This document shows, piece after piece, positions 1-12,700 of a stretch of DNA of 64,000 bases (its first letter is position 1; every line of letters begins with the position of its first letter). Made by a program: the position numbers and the translations under genes. The stretch spans positions 5,047,501 through 5,111,500 of the forward strand of contig NC_092581.1 in assembly GCF_037975245.1 (NCBI RefSeq), read 5' to 3'. The DNA is from Apostichopus japonicus (lineage: Eukaryota > Echinodermata > Holothuroidea > Aspidochirotida > Stichopodidae). Below the pieces are notes generated by a model that saw only the letters and a program-made list of their open reading frames with translations, did not search any database and was not told the DNA's origin.

Positions 1-58
1 TGGGTAAGAAAATATGGTAAGAAACATATGGTAAGAAAAATATGGTAAGAAAAATATC
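1..58. repeat. Short tandem repeat, about 13-bp unit
   Basis: About four copies of a unit resembling ATATGGTAAGAAA at the very start of the window, in an OCRL intron whose 5' part is outside. Confidence 0.8.
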
Positions 59-134
59 GTAGGTACCTCATTCTATTTAACACTATATATATTTCATCTT
101 TGCTGATAATTTTGACTTTTTTCTATGATTTTAG

Positions 135-3100
135 ACTGTTCTTGTACAAATATGTTGCCGAGCCTCTGACCTCAGCAGATCAACTAATGGTAGAAACAGT
201 GCTACCTATTAAAGGAGATTTTAAATACAGAAAATGTGAGTATCGTAAAGTTTTCGTTTGGGGTTGGACATGGCAGTGGGGCAATCCGGTTGTGGCTGTC
301 TGGGTGGGTCTGTCGGGGTGTGTCTGTCTGGGTGTGTCTGTCGAGGTGTGTCTGTCTGTCTGGTAGTGGGGCTATCCGGTTGTGGCTGTCTGGCAGTGGG
401 GCATCTGGTTGTGGCTGTCTGGGTGGGTCTGTCGGGGTATGTCTGTCTGTCTGTCTGGCAGTGGGGCTATCCAGTTGTGGCTGTCTGGGTGAGTCTGTCG
501 GGGTGTGTCTGTCTATCTGGTAGTGGGGCTATCCGGTTGTGGCTGTCTGGCAGTGGGGCTATCCGGTTGTGGCTTTCTGGGTGGGTCTGTCAGGGTATGT
601 CTGTCTGTCTGGCAGTGGGGCTATCCAGTTGTGGCTGTCTGGCAGTGGGGCTATCCAGTTGTGGCTGTCTGGGTGGGTCTGTCGGTGTGTGTCTGTCTGT
701 TTGTCCGCCTGGCAGTGGGGCTATCTGGTTGTGGCTGTCTGGGTGGGTCTGTCTGGGTGTGTCCGTCTCTTTGTCTGCATGGCACTGGGGCAATCCGGTT
801 GTGGCTGTCTCGGTGTGTCTGTCTGTCAAATGTGCAGAAAATAGAAACATTTCACATAAATATTTCCGTTAAGAAATTAAGAGTTCAATCTTTTCTTTTG
901 CATGCAGGACAGGTAAGCATACATGCACATTCAGATTGAATGTTGCATTTGGGTTTTTTCTCTGACTTTTGGAAATTCTAAACGTGCAAGAGCAGGGAAG
1001 GATTGTGTCCACTTTTAATTTAATATTGTTGTGGGCATTCTTGACCATCAGATTGAAGTATTAATGATCTGTTTTGACGCCACATTAGTTCAACAAAATA
1101 TGTAAATAATTTACCGATGGGTGATAATACCAGTAGTGAAATACCATAACAGCAACCTTGCTAGCAAATAAGTTGTGATCTTGGACTCTGAGCAGATAAA
1201 TAAATGAACGGTTACAAAACTCTGAACACAAAACGTTTACGGGATGTATTGCAAGCTGCTTTTGAATGGGACATTGTCCGTTTCCTTCATGATAGGATGA
1301 AAATATCAGCTTTTTAATAAGGTTTGATTTGCTGTGGAAAACATCAATTATAGAGTTCCTGTTTGTTTAAGTAGTTGCAGAAAGACAGCCAACACAAACA
1401 GGGTTCAATTGAAAGGGTTGACTAATGTACACATAATGGTATGATAGCATGGGAAAGTACTATCCCTGTGGCATTAATACAAGTACTATTCCCTGTGGCA
1501 TGTATATGAGTACAATTCTATGTGGCATGAATATGAGTTCAATTCCATGTGGCATGAATATGAGTAAAATTCTATGTGGTATGAATATGAGTTCAAAACT
1601 GTGTGGCATAAATACAAGTACAGTACTATTCCCTATGACATATAAACAAGTAATATTCCCTGTGGCATGAATATGAGTACAATTCTATAGGGCATGTATA
1701 CCAGTACAATTCCCTGTAGCATGGATATGAGTACCATTCTGTGTGGCATGAAAATGAGTACAATTCCTGTTTCATGAAATTGAGTACAATTTATTATAAT
1801 TCTGTGGCATGCATGTAAACAATTCTGTGTTGCATAAATACAAGTACTATTCCCTGTGGCATGAATATGAACAATTCTGTTTGACATGAGTACAAGTACA
1901 GTTCTGTGTGGAATGATTATGAGTACAATTCCCTGTGGCAGGAAGACAAGTATAATCCCTATAGCATGAATACAAGTACAATTCACTGTAGCATGAATAC
2001 AAGTGCTGTAGCCAAGTGGATAATAGGCGGTGGCATTTGAAAATGACTTGAGGCTGAGCAATTAGGAGGTTCCGGGTTTTATTCCCGGCCGAGTCATAGT
2101 AATGTTGGTTTTCAATCCAAGAGCAATCTTTGGTTTTTCCATCTGAAATGACTTTCTAAATTGCAAAGATTCCAAATTTGAGTTAAAATGTTGGATTGGA
2201 AGCCACCCGACGTGTAAGTTGTACTCCATAAGCCCTTGCGGGTTTCTCCCACATTTGTGGTCGCTTAAGCATTGTAAAAGTAACTGCTGATTATTATTAT
2301 TATTATAAGTACCATTGCCTGTGGCATGAGTACATTTATAAAGCTCTACTTGAGTGAGTACTATGTCAAATTTGTTGAAACAAAGGAAAGTAATTTGTCA
2401 AATCACATTAACAGATTGCTAGCAATTTTGCAAATGTGGAAAAAAATTATCATTATCTCAAATTGAAAGTCGTCTATTCAACCAATTAAAATATATTACC
2501 ATGTGGTTTCAGTTTTGACTAAGTTTTGTAAATCTTTACCAAAGTATGAAGAATTGTTGTGATTCAGTGTATAACATTACAAATGAATTGCCTCACGCAT
2601 GTTTAATAAAAAAATATAAAAAAACGAGAGTAAAGTCAGTACAAAGGGTTGCTTTCGCAGAAATCCTTTCAAACTGTTAAGTAGAACTGTGGGTTGCCAT
2701 ACGTCATTGCACACTGACATTTGATGCATTGAAAGTAAAAGTACCTTTAATGGCAGTGAATGTCATTAACAAAAAAACAAAAAATATAGGTTGTTGAATT
2801 GCCAATGTCACAGTTGAATAATAATTTGATTTTATGGTCGACTTAGTGTCAGCAACTGTACATTTGCATGATTTTCTGAGCAGGATAAAGTATGTAAACA
2901 GTAATACCGAACAGGTTCAGCAGTGTTTGGAAGATCGGTGAAGCTATTAGCCTTCTCTTCTGAATACGTACATACATACAGTATATGTGATATTGCTTTT
3001 AATTCTGGATTGATTCAAGTCTGTTGAAAGAAATTTCTTACTGCATACTGTACGGATTAATATTTGGTTAGTATGAATTATTTTGTAGTCTCTTGGTTCA

Positions 3101-3784
3101 CAGTCGTGATAACGAGTCCGTTAGTAACGTTTACTAATTGAAAATATATATGCAAGGTTTGATAATAGTGCTCTTTTTTTTAAGACAACCAGTGTATGAT
3201 GTTTTAATCAAAGTCACACACAAAGTCACACATAAAAATTCTATAAAAATTTTGTGGGTAAAAAAAATCAATAATGAACTACAATATTTACTCAATTGAA
3301 TTCAAAATGATCTTAGAATATGAAAACAAACACCAAAAATTCAAAAATCCACACTATTTAAAAGTCAGTGTGTGCTTTGTAGATTAGGACTATGTAGACT
3401 GTACATAGCATGTTTAGCATGTTTATTAGTGTATGCCTTGAATTGCCTTGTACCTATAATATATATATGTATATACAGTACCCTGTGCAATTTTGCATAC
3501 TAGCATTTGCAATGTTCTGTATATTCAACTCGCACAAATGTTGTTTATTAGTGTCTACAACAATTGGCTTGAAGCCAATCAAAACATGTCTTTTTCCTCC
3601 AAGGCGTTGTTATTTCAGTATTTTGTTTCCCCGTTACTTCCGTCAGCACCGCCCGATGGCAATGGATCTCGCGTCTTAGTACAGAGAGTGACCATGTCCA
3701 CAAGTGTCAAGAAACTTGAAGTCGATGTCGAGAACGATAAGAGAGCTTCACATTTCTTTTCCAATGTGCAGGAATGCATCTCAG
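135..3784 (+). CDS. OCRL/INPP5B: OCRL exons 135-235 and 3647-3784: C-terminal half of PH domain
   Basis: The first exon begins after a TTTTAG acceptor at 131-134 and carries [16 protein letters not shown], which matches the LFLY-containing strand of the INPP5B PH domain. It ends in phase 1 at a GTGAGT donor (236). The second exon starts with two bases after a pyrimidine-rich acceptor (CGTCAG, 3641-3646). It encodes [17 protein letters not shown] and then FFSNVQECI, aligning with the SPDGELYILGSDVTVQL segment and final helix of the human domain. The phases join exactly. In the family this PH domain helps membrane and clathrin contact. The acceptor of the second exon is a choice between TTTCAG at 3612-3617 and CGTCAG at 3641-3646; the second is favoured by frame and homology. 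Confidence 0.75.
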
Positions 3785-6700
3785 GTGGGGAACCGTTTCA
3801 TGTTTTATATAATCTTTTTAAATAGCCAAGCTCTGTCATCTGCATTTCATTTGATTATCGAATCGTCTTATTCGATTGTCAGGTTTAATTAGGTTTGTTT
3901 AACGAGCCAGTGTCTCAGCCAGCTCGTCGTGCTCATGTGTAGTTTCAGTGAATCCCGAAGAAGTACATTGAGATGTTTGGTGCGAGAAGACGACAGAACT
4001 TAAAGCTTTTTCTCAGAAACGCGGAAGGACCTTGGGATTAAATTTCTGTCGGATAAATTTTGATTCCTTGTTTATTTGGGGAACTTGTACTTTTTTACCT
4101 TCTCATTGAGTGACTTTCACTTTTACTAGAATTTCAGTCAATATAATTCATGTGTACTACTGCAGTGAAACTTGAATTGTAAGGAGCTGTGTTTGAAGTC
4201 ACGTACAACATCCAAACAGGATAACGTACAATTGCTTCTCAATGTGAAAGAGTACTTTTTTAAAGGGGAATTGATTTGATTTGTTACTCTCAGAGTCCTG
4301 GGTAAGTGTCCTTATGATATTTAACCCCTAGAGATTGTAATATTCAGTAACTGTTTAATACTTAACCTTATTTTTTATTTGTTTATTTTCATGTTAGACT
4401 TTAGTTTATATTGCTAAGATATCACAACGTTGCGTGGTACAATGGGTGTATTGGGTGAACTATACACTTGTGATGTACAGTACTGAGTTCAACACATTGG
4501 ATTATAATACATAATTTTTGACCTGTTGTACGATGCTCTTATCAGTCCAAATTCTTCAGACATGAAGCAAAGGTTGTCCTTTTCCGTTTGATTTAAAGTA
4601 GATCATTTATCATTTTTGCATCAATTGAACTGATACAGCAATGCTGTACCATTGTTTTTAAGAGTTCATGATTTTGCACATCGATGTTCTCATTCATTAA
4701 GCTGTTGATTTTTCGGAATTAAAACACCAAACTACAGTAGGACGACTGATCAAGGTACCTTTTCAATTTAATATGGTGCATGTTTCGTATGTTATAAAAT
4801 AAAATCCTAAGAAAAGTGAAAAATTATATTCAGTCACCATAGCAGATGTTCCCCTGGCAATGAACAGTGAGTCGCTTGCAGTGTGTATACCTATATGGAA
4901 GTGTCAACTGTATATTCACCAATCGGGAGTTGCAAACCTCAGCACAATTACTAAAGACAATGTGCTCCCTTGTCTTCATAATGTACAGATAATTTATGCA
5001 ACAGCATAATTACTAAAGACAATGTCCTCCCCCATCTTCATAATGTACAGATATCTCAACTGGTATCTTGTACAAACTATACAGTTAATGGTACGGTTGG
5101 TTTGAATATTAACTGAATATTTCTTCTGACCAGATTTTAAGACCTTCCTAAGGACAGGAAGTGGGTAGTAAACGAGATTAGTCAGTGATCTGTGATGTCA
5201 TAATGGGAGATATTAATCAAGACCTTTTCATTAATTAGTTTGCTAAATTATCATGTTTTGGTTTTGGCGACATGATATAAGGTAGTACATAATATGGAAT
5301 GTGTGCTTCTTTGTCAACGTTCTCTCCATTTTAGAATATCATCAACTTTCAAGTAGTTGTTAAAAAAAACTGTCGTCCTCAGCGGATAAATTATCTGTAC
5401 ATATGAATACAAGGGATGATATTGTCCTTATTAATAATGCTGTTGCATAAATTATCTGTACATTATGAAGATGGGGGAGGACATTGTCTTTAGTAATTAT
5501 GCTGTTGCATAAGTTATCTGTACATTATGAAGACGAGGGAGGACATTTTCTTTATTAATTATGCTGTTGCATAAACTACTGTATCTGTATATTATGAAGA
5601 TGAAGATGGGGGAAGGACATTGTTCTTATTAATTATGCTGTTGCATAAATTATCTGTACATTATGAAGATGGGGGAGGACATTGTCTTTGCACATTGGTT
5701 CATAAAACTTCACCAAGTTTTTATAAAATTATGTCTCCACGATTTAGACTTCAGTTAGGATGTAGTTTTGACCAAAGAGCAACGTGGTTATTTAAAACAA
5801 CCAATTTTTGTTCCAGCCGGTGGAATATCCATTTACAGTACTGATTTCGCTTAACTCCCGTTAAAATTCGTTGAAAGAAAAATAACCGAAATTCTTCGTT
5901 TTTCATCGAAATTCGGCGATTTTTATCGATTTTTATCGTTTTTTATCGAATTTTATCGATTGGTTATCTCAGTCATTTCCTTCGTGGAATTTTCAACGGT
6001 ACGTTGAAATTCTTTTTTAAACGAAATAGAAGGTCAATTTGTGGTTACACGAAACGTCGGAAAACGCGTAACTTCGTTTATTAATATCAGTTAGACTTTA
6101 GTTCAGTCGTTTGAAAGAGGGAATATTTTCGAAAGCATTCTCATGCTTATATGAGTAGTAACACTCAAAGAAACGTGTAATTAAACTGACGGGGGACGTT
6201 TTCTGACTGTGAACCCCAAACACAGTGACATAAGTCTTAACTTCGCCAGGCTTTTAGAGAGGTTGCAGTCAAAGCTATGTACCACGAGGCACCCTTCCAA
6301 ATAAGTTGAAGTTCTGTTTAACCATTTAAATAACAGTGAATGGACATATAAACTTGGTTTACTTGCAGAATACGAAAAATAGTTATTTCTAAGAGATGTA
6401 AATTTGTTTTTTTATGAGAGTTGAAGTATGAAACTTTGTTTCCGAGCGAAAACATGTTACTTGAAGCAAAATAAAGATGCCCCGCCCATTCTGCGAGGAC
6501 GCTTCCATTTTTCAAAAAGGCGTTTTCTCTTTTTATTTTTTCTATTTTGTTTACATTTTAAACATGAAAATTATTTTAAAATATGTGAAGAACTTAGTAA
6601 TGTACTGCAAACTATCTATAAAAAAACAGAAAAACGATGTTTTAGGCATGAATAATGTGTTCAATATAACTCAAGTAGTAGGCCAATAGTCATAAGCTCA

Positions 6701-9700
6701 TGATAGTGTCGTCAATTCGTTTTCCCAGTTAATATTTGTGACATATATCACCCGTGTACATCGATCAATGGCATGTTGAAATCCCGTGTGAAAATATGTT
6801 GACCCCAAAAGACGCAAATGGTCGTTCTAGAAAGTACCGTCATAACATTAACAACACAAGGCCAGTTTGCTCTCTCAGGTCTGCACGTGTACAGCCATTT
6901 TTTCACACATGGTATTATGCTGTGCATGCATTGCGGGCGGGATTGCGGCAAACATAAAAGAAAATGAATGAAAATGAAAAACTTACGATATTTTTCACAA
7001 ATATTGATGCTTAGATAAGTGCTTCCTCACAATCAACGAGCCGCCTTAAAATTCGCTCCGCTTACGTAAAACTTCTATATATATAACACATGGAAAAACC
7101 CGAGATTTTACACACATAATTCCCACTGACGTTGGTCACAGAACATAAGTAGGTCATTGAACTTTGCCCAAGTTCATCGCACCATGGGAACAACACAACA
7201 GATTGAACATGATGTTACATCTCCCGCCATCTGGACGCCGAGTGTAAATTTTGATGTTATATGCAAATTATGAATGGTACTGCGCAGCGCGATTAAAACT
7301 TAACCTATTGCGACACAAATTTTGGCTGTTGTTGAATTAACTTTTGTATCTAATGTAAGGTACTGTATCATGTATGTGACACAAGAGAAAGAAAATGAAA
7401 TCGGAGGCTGCTCAAACCAGTTTCAACTTGATTTTTACAACCCATCGCACAACACGTGCGTGCGTAATTTGTTTTCTTAACATGACTTTTAATAAGTAAG
7501 CAGGAAAGGTGGGTAAGTTTACTAATTTAGGCGAGTTTTTGTTAAAAATCTTGTGATAGATAGACAAATATATTGTTTTTTTCTTCAAAAGTTACGATGT
7601 TGCCGAAGGCCGAGTGATATAAATTCAGTGATCTGAACTTATGAACACCACGAATACTGATCATGTGTGTTATTCTTTTCAGCAATTATTACACGAAAGG
7701 TTCGCAATATTATTGGGCCTAATTAGTAATTAACATACATTGATCGAGTGTCTTGTTGCCTGAATTGCTACCTGCTGGGGAAAAAACCTTAATTATTGTA
7801 CTCATTATGTCCTATTTTCATTAAAAGTCGAGTGACCGTGCGTCGAAAAAAACCGCGATCGGGAAACGGCGTTTAAACGTTAAATCGACCGGCAGGCGAT
7901 ACGGTGAAACGGTTAGCGAAATATCTGTTGGGTCACACCCTTACTTAAACACACACAAAAACGACCTTATTGAATGAAAATATACTAAAAACCATATCGC
8001 AAAAACACAAAATCGCATATAACTCGAAAACGGAAGGAGATATCGACTTTTGTCGGCTGTATAGGGATTTCCTAAACCGAATTTTGATGCGCTCTATCCA
8101 CCTGTGTCATTTATGAGCTTCTCTGACGTAAGCTGCAGTACGTAATTTCTCTATACCAGTTCCGCGAAATTTATTTACTGTACGCAATAAGCATCGTTCG
8201 CTATGTTTTCTTTCACAACGAATATTCAAAGTTGTGCTCCACACGCTTCACAGATATTGTTTTATGTCGTTCATTTTCAATTCTACTTTAAAATTACCTT
8301 TTTCGAACGATGCATTGCATGCTTTATTAAACATTCCTGATTAGTAAAACTAAGGAAGGATATTCAAATATGTATTATTTTCATTTGATATGATTTTATG
8401 AGCTGTTCCACTTGAAAAACGATGATAAAACCGAAAAACAAAAACATTTACTTCTCATGTGACGCATACCGGGAGACTCATAAAAACTCCCCCTTCTCAT
8501 TAAATTAAATGTACATGCCGTCAGGCCAGTTGAAAGCCGTCAGGCCAGTTGAAAGCCCTCCCTACTAATGTTTGATCAGCTCTTCCCAATATACAATACT
8601 CAAATAAGCAATGAAAATATATTCATTTTCCACAGATTTCTACCCAACGTGGGCCCCAAGTCACTGCTTTATTTTCTTAGTAGTCATGGATACAATTGTT
8701 TGCAACTCTCTTGCTGGCCAGGTGTTTCAAGTTTTATTAATAGCACGACTTCTGATTGGTTCATTCAAGATAAACTTTCTATCCCTGCTGGATTGTTCTA
8801 CTTATAATATGAATGAATATTTGGTTTTCAGGTAACATCCATTCCATTACGAACAGTAGGGGTAAAATAATGTTTGCTTCTAGAGGCAGCCAGCCAAAGG
8901 TTCAGATAAATACTATGCTAATTAACAGATGGTAGGCGTGAATTTGACAAAGCCAGGTTTATGATTGGACTAAGCCTCTCAAAGAAAGTTTGGTGGTGGG
9001 GATATCCAGGGTAGGGAATACACATGTTAGCAGCAAACTGCAGGTGGCCCAGACCCAGGCTGCGACCTAAATACCAGGGCAGTCCATCTGCATTCGCGGG
9101 CAACTTACAGTAACAAGGTTAGGGGGAAAATAACAGGATGTTTTTTTATTTTTGCGTGCATTGAAGCTGGGGGAGATTTTTTGTACGGAATGCGCTCTCA
9201 GAAAAGTTTGTTTAGTGAGTGATGTTCTGTAGTAAACGGTACTGTAGTACGTCAAGTAACACAGGAATTTATTGGAAATAAAGATCTCTTTGATATCCAG
9301 CTACGACTGTTTCATTGTGGATATTTTTTTTATTTCTAGTTTTTCTGACGCTGCGTTCCTTGGTGAGCTAACCTAAACTTATCTTAGTTTAATACTAGCC
9401 TATAACTTAAGAGTCGTAGAATGTGCTTATTACGATCGATCAAGACTAGTTTTTATTATCCTAGCCAAATCATTTTTCAAACACCTAGTAAAGAACTTAC
9501 TCTATCTACAATCAAACTTTTGTAACATTTGTAATATTCCTCTACAACTTCTGGTAGAGTCTGAAAACGGCTGTAGTTAAACTAAGGATTCAACGCAAGT
9601 CACAACCTTGATATGTCTAGAATAGCCTTTGCGGTTTTTGATCGCGATAACTTTCGTGGAATTTTCGTTGAAACTTCGTTGACAACCCGTGCCCGCAGTA

Positions 9701-12700
9701 GTCTAAATCTTGTCAACGAAATTATTCGTTTTTAACCGATTTTCAACTTTTTTTATCGATTTTCAACGTTTTTTATCGATCGTTGATTTTTTTTCAACGG
9801 GAGTTAAGCGAAATCAGTACTGTAGTCGAAACAAATTAATATCATATGCATGGCCCATTAGGTACATTATAACGTTTTTTCAGTATGAAGTTTAGTTTGG
9901 ATATGTTCCAAGTACATACCTGTGCTGCACACAGCAATCTGAAGTGTCTTTTCATTTTATTATTTTATATGATGCTTCATTTATGTTTGTATGTATGTAT
10001 GGGAAGTAATAGAAGGAACTGCGTCAATATATTGATAGATCCATTTACTGCCTAATTGTTAACTATTATAAAAGAATACTTGTGATCGTAGCATGCTTCA
10101 CATACTCTTTGAAAACAAAAGCAATGGTCATAATTTTATTTGAGAGCCTGGATATTGCATTTCTACAAGAGTACTATGCCACAGTAGGATGCCCAGTCAT
10201 ACTGTACAGAGTAACTATCATTTCTGTCTAGTTCCTCAAATAAAACCATCTCTCCTCTCCCTTACAGTAATATGCAGACCACCATGTGTGCCATATTAGT
10301 GTGAAGTGGCAAATTCTACTCTCTTTCCTCACAAGCGTCTAGATTTATATAGGTCTACCCCCACCTTGTTCCCCCTTCCCCTGACATTTAATATACTGCA
10401 CATGAGGTGTACGGTAGATGTTATAGCTAGTGGTACTGCCCTTGATACAGTTTTACTATTTGATAAGAGTCTGGGGAGTTTATTTTTGGTTGTTGCTTCT
10501 CTCTTAACTGACAGTTTTATATCTCTTTCACCTATGGCTGTTTCCACTCGAAGAAAAAGATACACTCATGTATTATAATAATCATATCTCAGTACTATAC
10601 ACGCAACCAAAACGCCCATTTCGAGGACAACATTACAGTACTTACCATGCTTTTTCATATAACCTGCCATATATACACATAAATATATATTCACATTGTC
10701 AGCTATGTCAGTCCTGACATATTCATTCTTTCATTTCCCATTTTCTCGCCGCATTTGCCAGCTAATTTTGAAAAAATAAAGCGAGGTATTTCACCGCAGT
10801 TCGGTTGGATAAAAGTGTACCAGTCCAGAATGCAACCGGCAAAGCAAGTCAAGGAGCCCACCGACCCATTTGGAATGACATCATTTAACGCGAGCCTTGA
10901 AGAACCCAGGAAGAACCGGCAGACGGTGGCGACCACCCACCTCATCCCTCTCAGGCCCGCACCGAGGCCGCCACAGCCCCGGAGTCAATCAGCCATCAGC
11001 CCCGGCGAAATTCATCGGGACTTCATCAACCTCACGGCGGCCGCCATGGATGGGGGATTCTTCGACACTTACGCCGCCATGCCCGAATCGGACTATGCTA
11101 CCATGACCAGAGAGGGATCTTCGCCCCCTAGGGACGCCTCCGTGGAGAGCAACCCCTACGCAAACCTCGCGGCTAGTCCACCAAAGAACTCCTCGGCTCC
11201 TCGTCAAGACTTCTCGGAGTACATTCACCCGACGCCTCCCAAGCCGAGACAAGTCACCTCAAGTAAGAAATCTAAATACCGTTTCCAAAGACACAACTGA
11301 GGATTTGCGCCGATCAAATACCAAAATTCATTGTAATTTTTTGGTTGACAAAGTCCCATTATTAGTCGCCTTAAAATTTTTAATACACTGCGAGGTTTTA
11401 AAAGGCTAATTTGCTGGACATGTTGATACCCGTCCAAGTGGCTACTGTATAACGTAGAGACCTGCTATTCAAAGTGGGGGGGGGGGGGCTTACCTTTCTA
11501 GGTTCGCAAAAAGAAATATATGAATGGTCGCCCCAAAAATTTGGAAGTTGCCAATAAAAACTGCCAATGTTTTCCGTTAAAATAAACTACTTCAGAAAGT
11601 TGCGAAATATAACACAAATTTTCAATTAAGTACCATTTATCATATGAGAATTTCTCAGATAGGAATGGGGAAACTTTTGTCTCATTTTAACCCCCTTCCC
11701 CAGTCCACAACTAGAGGGTCTCAAATAGTTGAAGGCAAAAATTGGGGTCAACAAGCCAAAAAAGTTTGAATACCAGGGGGACCTAAATGGCTAAAGCGAT
11801 ATTCACTGGCAGATAATCTAACAATTTATCTTTAAGAGAAAGATATTTTCACATCGTTACTTGAAAAAGCTTGTCTTGGTTATCTTGTCCCTAAATCAAG
11901 ATCAGGTTCAGATTTGACTGCACATGTTAAACCTATTTGATTGGCTTAGACCACCATTAGGTAGTCTGTGATGTGGTCATGGGAGATGTTCTTCCAAATT
12001 TTTACTGTTGTATTATAAATCGTTTTGCTGATTTACCCTCAAATACATTTGACATGTTTCAGTCCAAACCCGTCGACTTTTTTTCTGTGTCTAGAATTTC
12101 ATCAAAATGTGATTATATGTATGATCGGACATAATTCGGTATAAATTACAACCTACTGTATGGCAGCCTATTCCATGGACTCGGTTAACAAAATTGTTAA
12201 GAAAGATACAGTTTCACTTTTTTCACTCGTCAAAGGTCATTTGAGAGGAAATATTCCACAAAGCTAGCAAGGATCAGTGCATCATTTTTTTTTTTTTTTT
12301 TAAAAACACTTTTTGAGTATCAAACTGTAGGCAAGTTTCATTTGCCTCAAATAACATCAATTTAGATTATGAATGCTATTAACATATTGTCAAGGATTTC
12401 ATTGAATTTTGAAAGTAATTTCCAACTTTAATTCTTCAACTTTGTGCCAGTCACAGTGACTTCTTTGTTAGAACTATCATTATCCCTACTGTTCGACTTA
12501 ACTTTGATTATAGTTTTAGTTCTTAAAAACAAAAAAAGAAGCTTTCTTGCTGCACCCTGTCCGTGTTGAAGCATGTCGTTTGTCTGCTCTGGTTTATAAT
12601 CCTTTTTTTGGATGTATCGTTTGTCGCTCTCTTTTCCTCGCAAATATTCTTTCGTCTCTTCGACAAAATGATTGTTGTCAGTTGTCAGCACGTTATAGTG

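Larger units (their letters stand above)
236..3646 (+). other. OCRL intron: repeats, otherwise nothing recognised
   Basis: Besides the two minisatellites and the SINE, 2310-3646 is AT-rich sequence with no supported coding exon. A 5-nt interval between a good acceptor and a GTAAGC donor (about 908-912) is too short to call an exon. Confidence 0.6.
3785..10761 (+). other. Large OCRL intron
   Basis: It holds the foldback arrays and the TIR element. Inside the element a 19-bp sequence GCCGTCAGGCCAGTTGAAA is duplicated in tandem (about 8517-8554). The segments 3785-4940 and 9825-10761 are AT-rich with no supported gene. Confidence 0.6.

Noticed and set aside
908-912. Five-base microexon between TGCAG and GTAAGC
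   Set aside because: Would shift the frame between exons 135-235 and 3647-3784, which already join perfectly.
236-939. Overlapping long frames of 88-204 codons rich in Gly, Cys and Val
   Set aside because: They are the three forward frames of one GTCTGTCTGG-type minisatellite; no start context, no domain, and they begin past a good splice donor.
1449-2061. Repetitive frames on both strands (73 and 142 codons)
   Set aside because: Products of the 27-bp minisatellite; every unit gives the same peptide motif.
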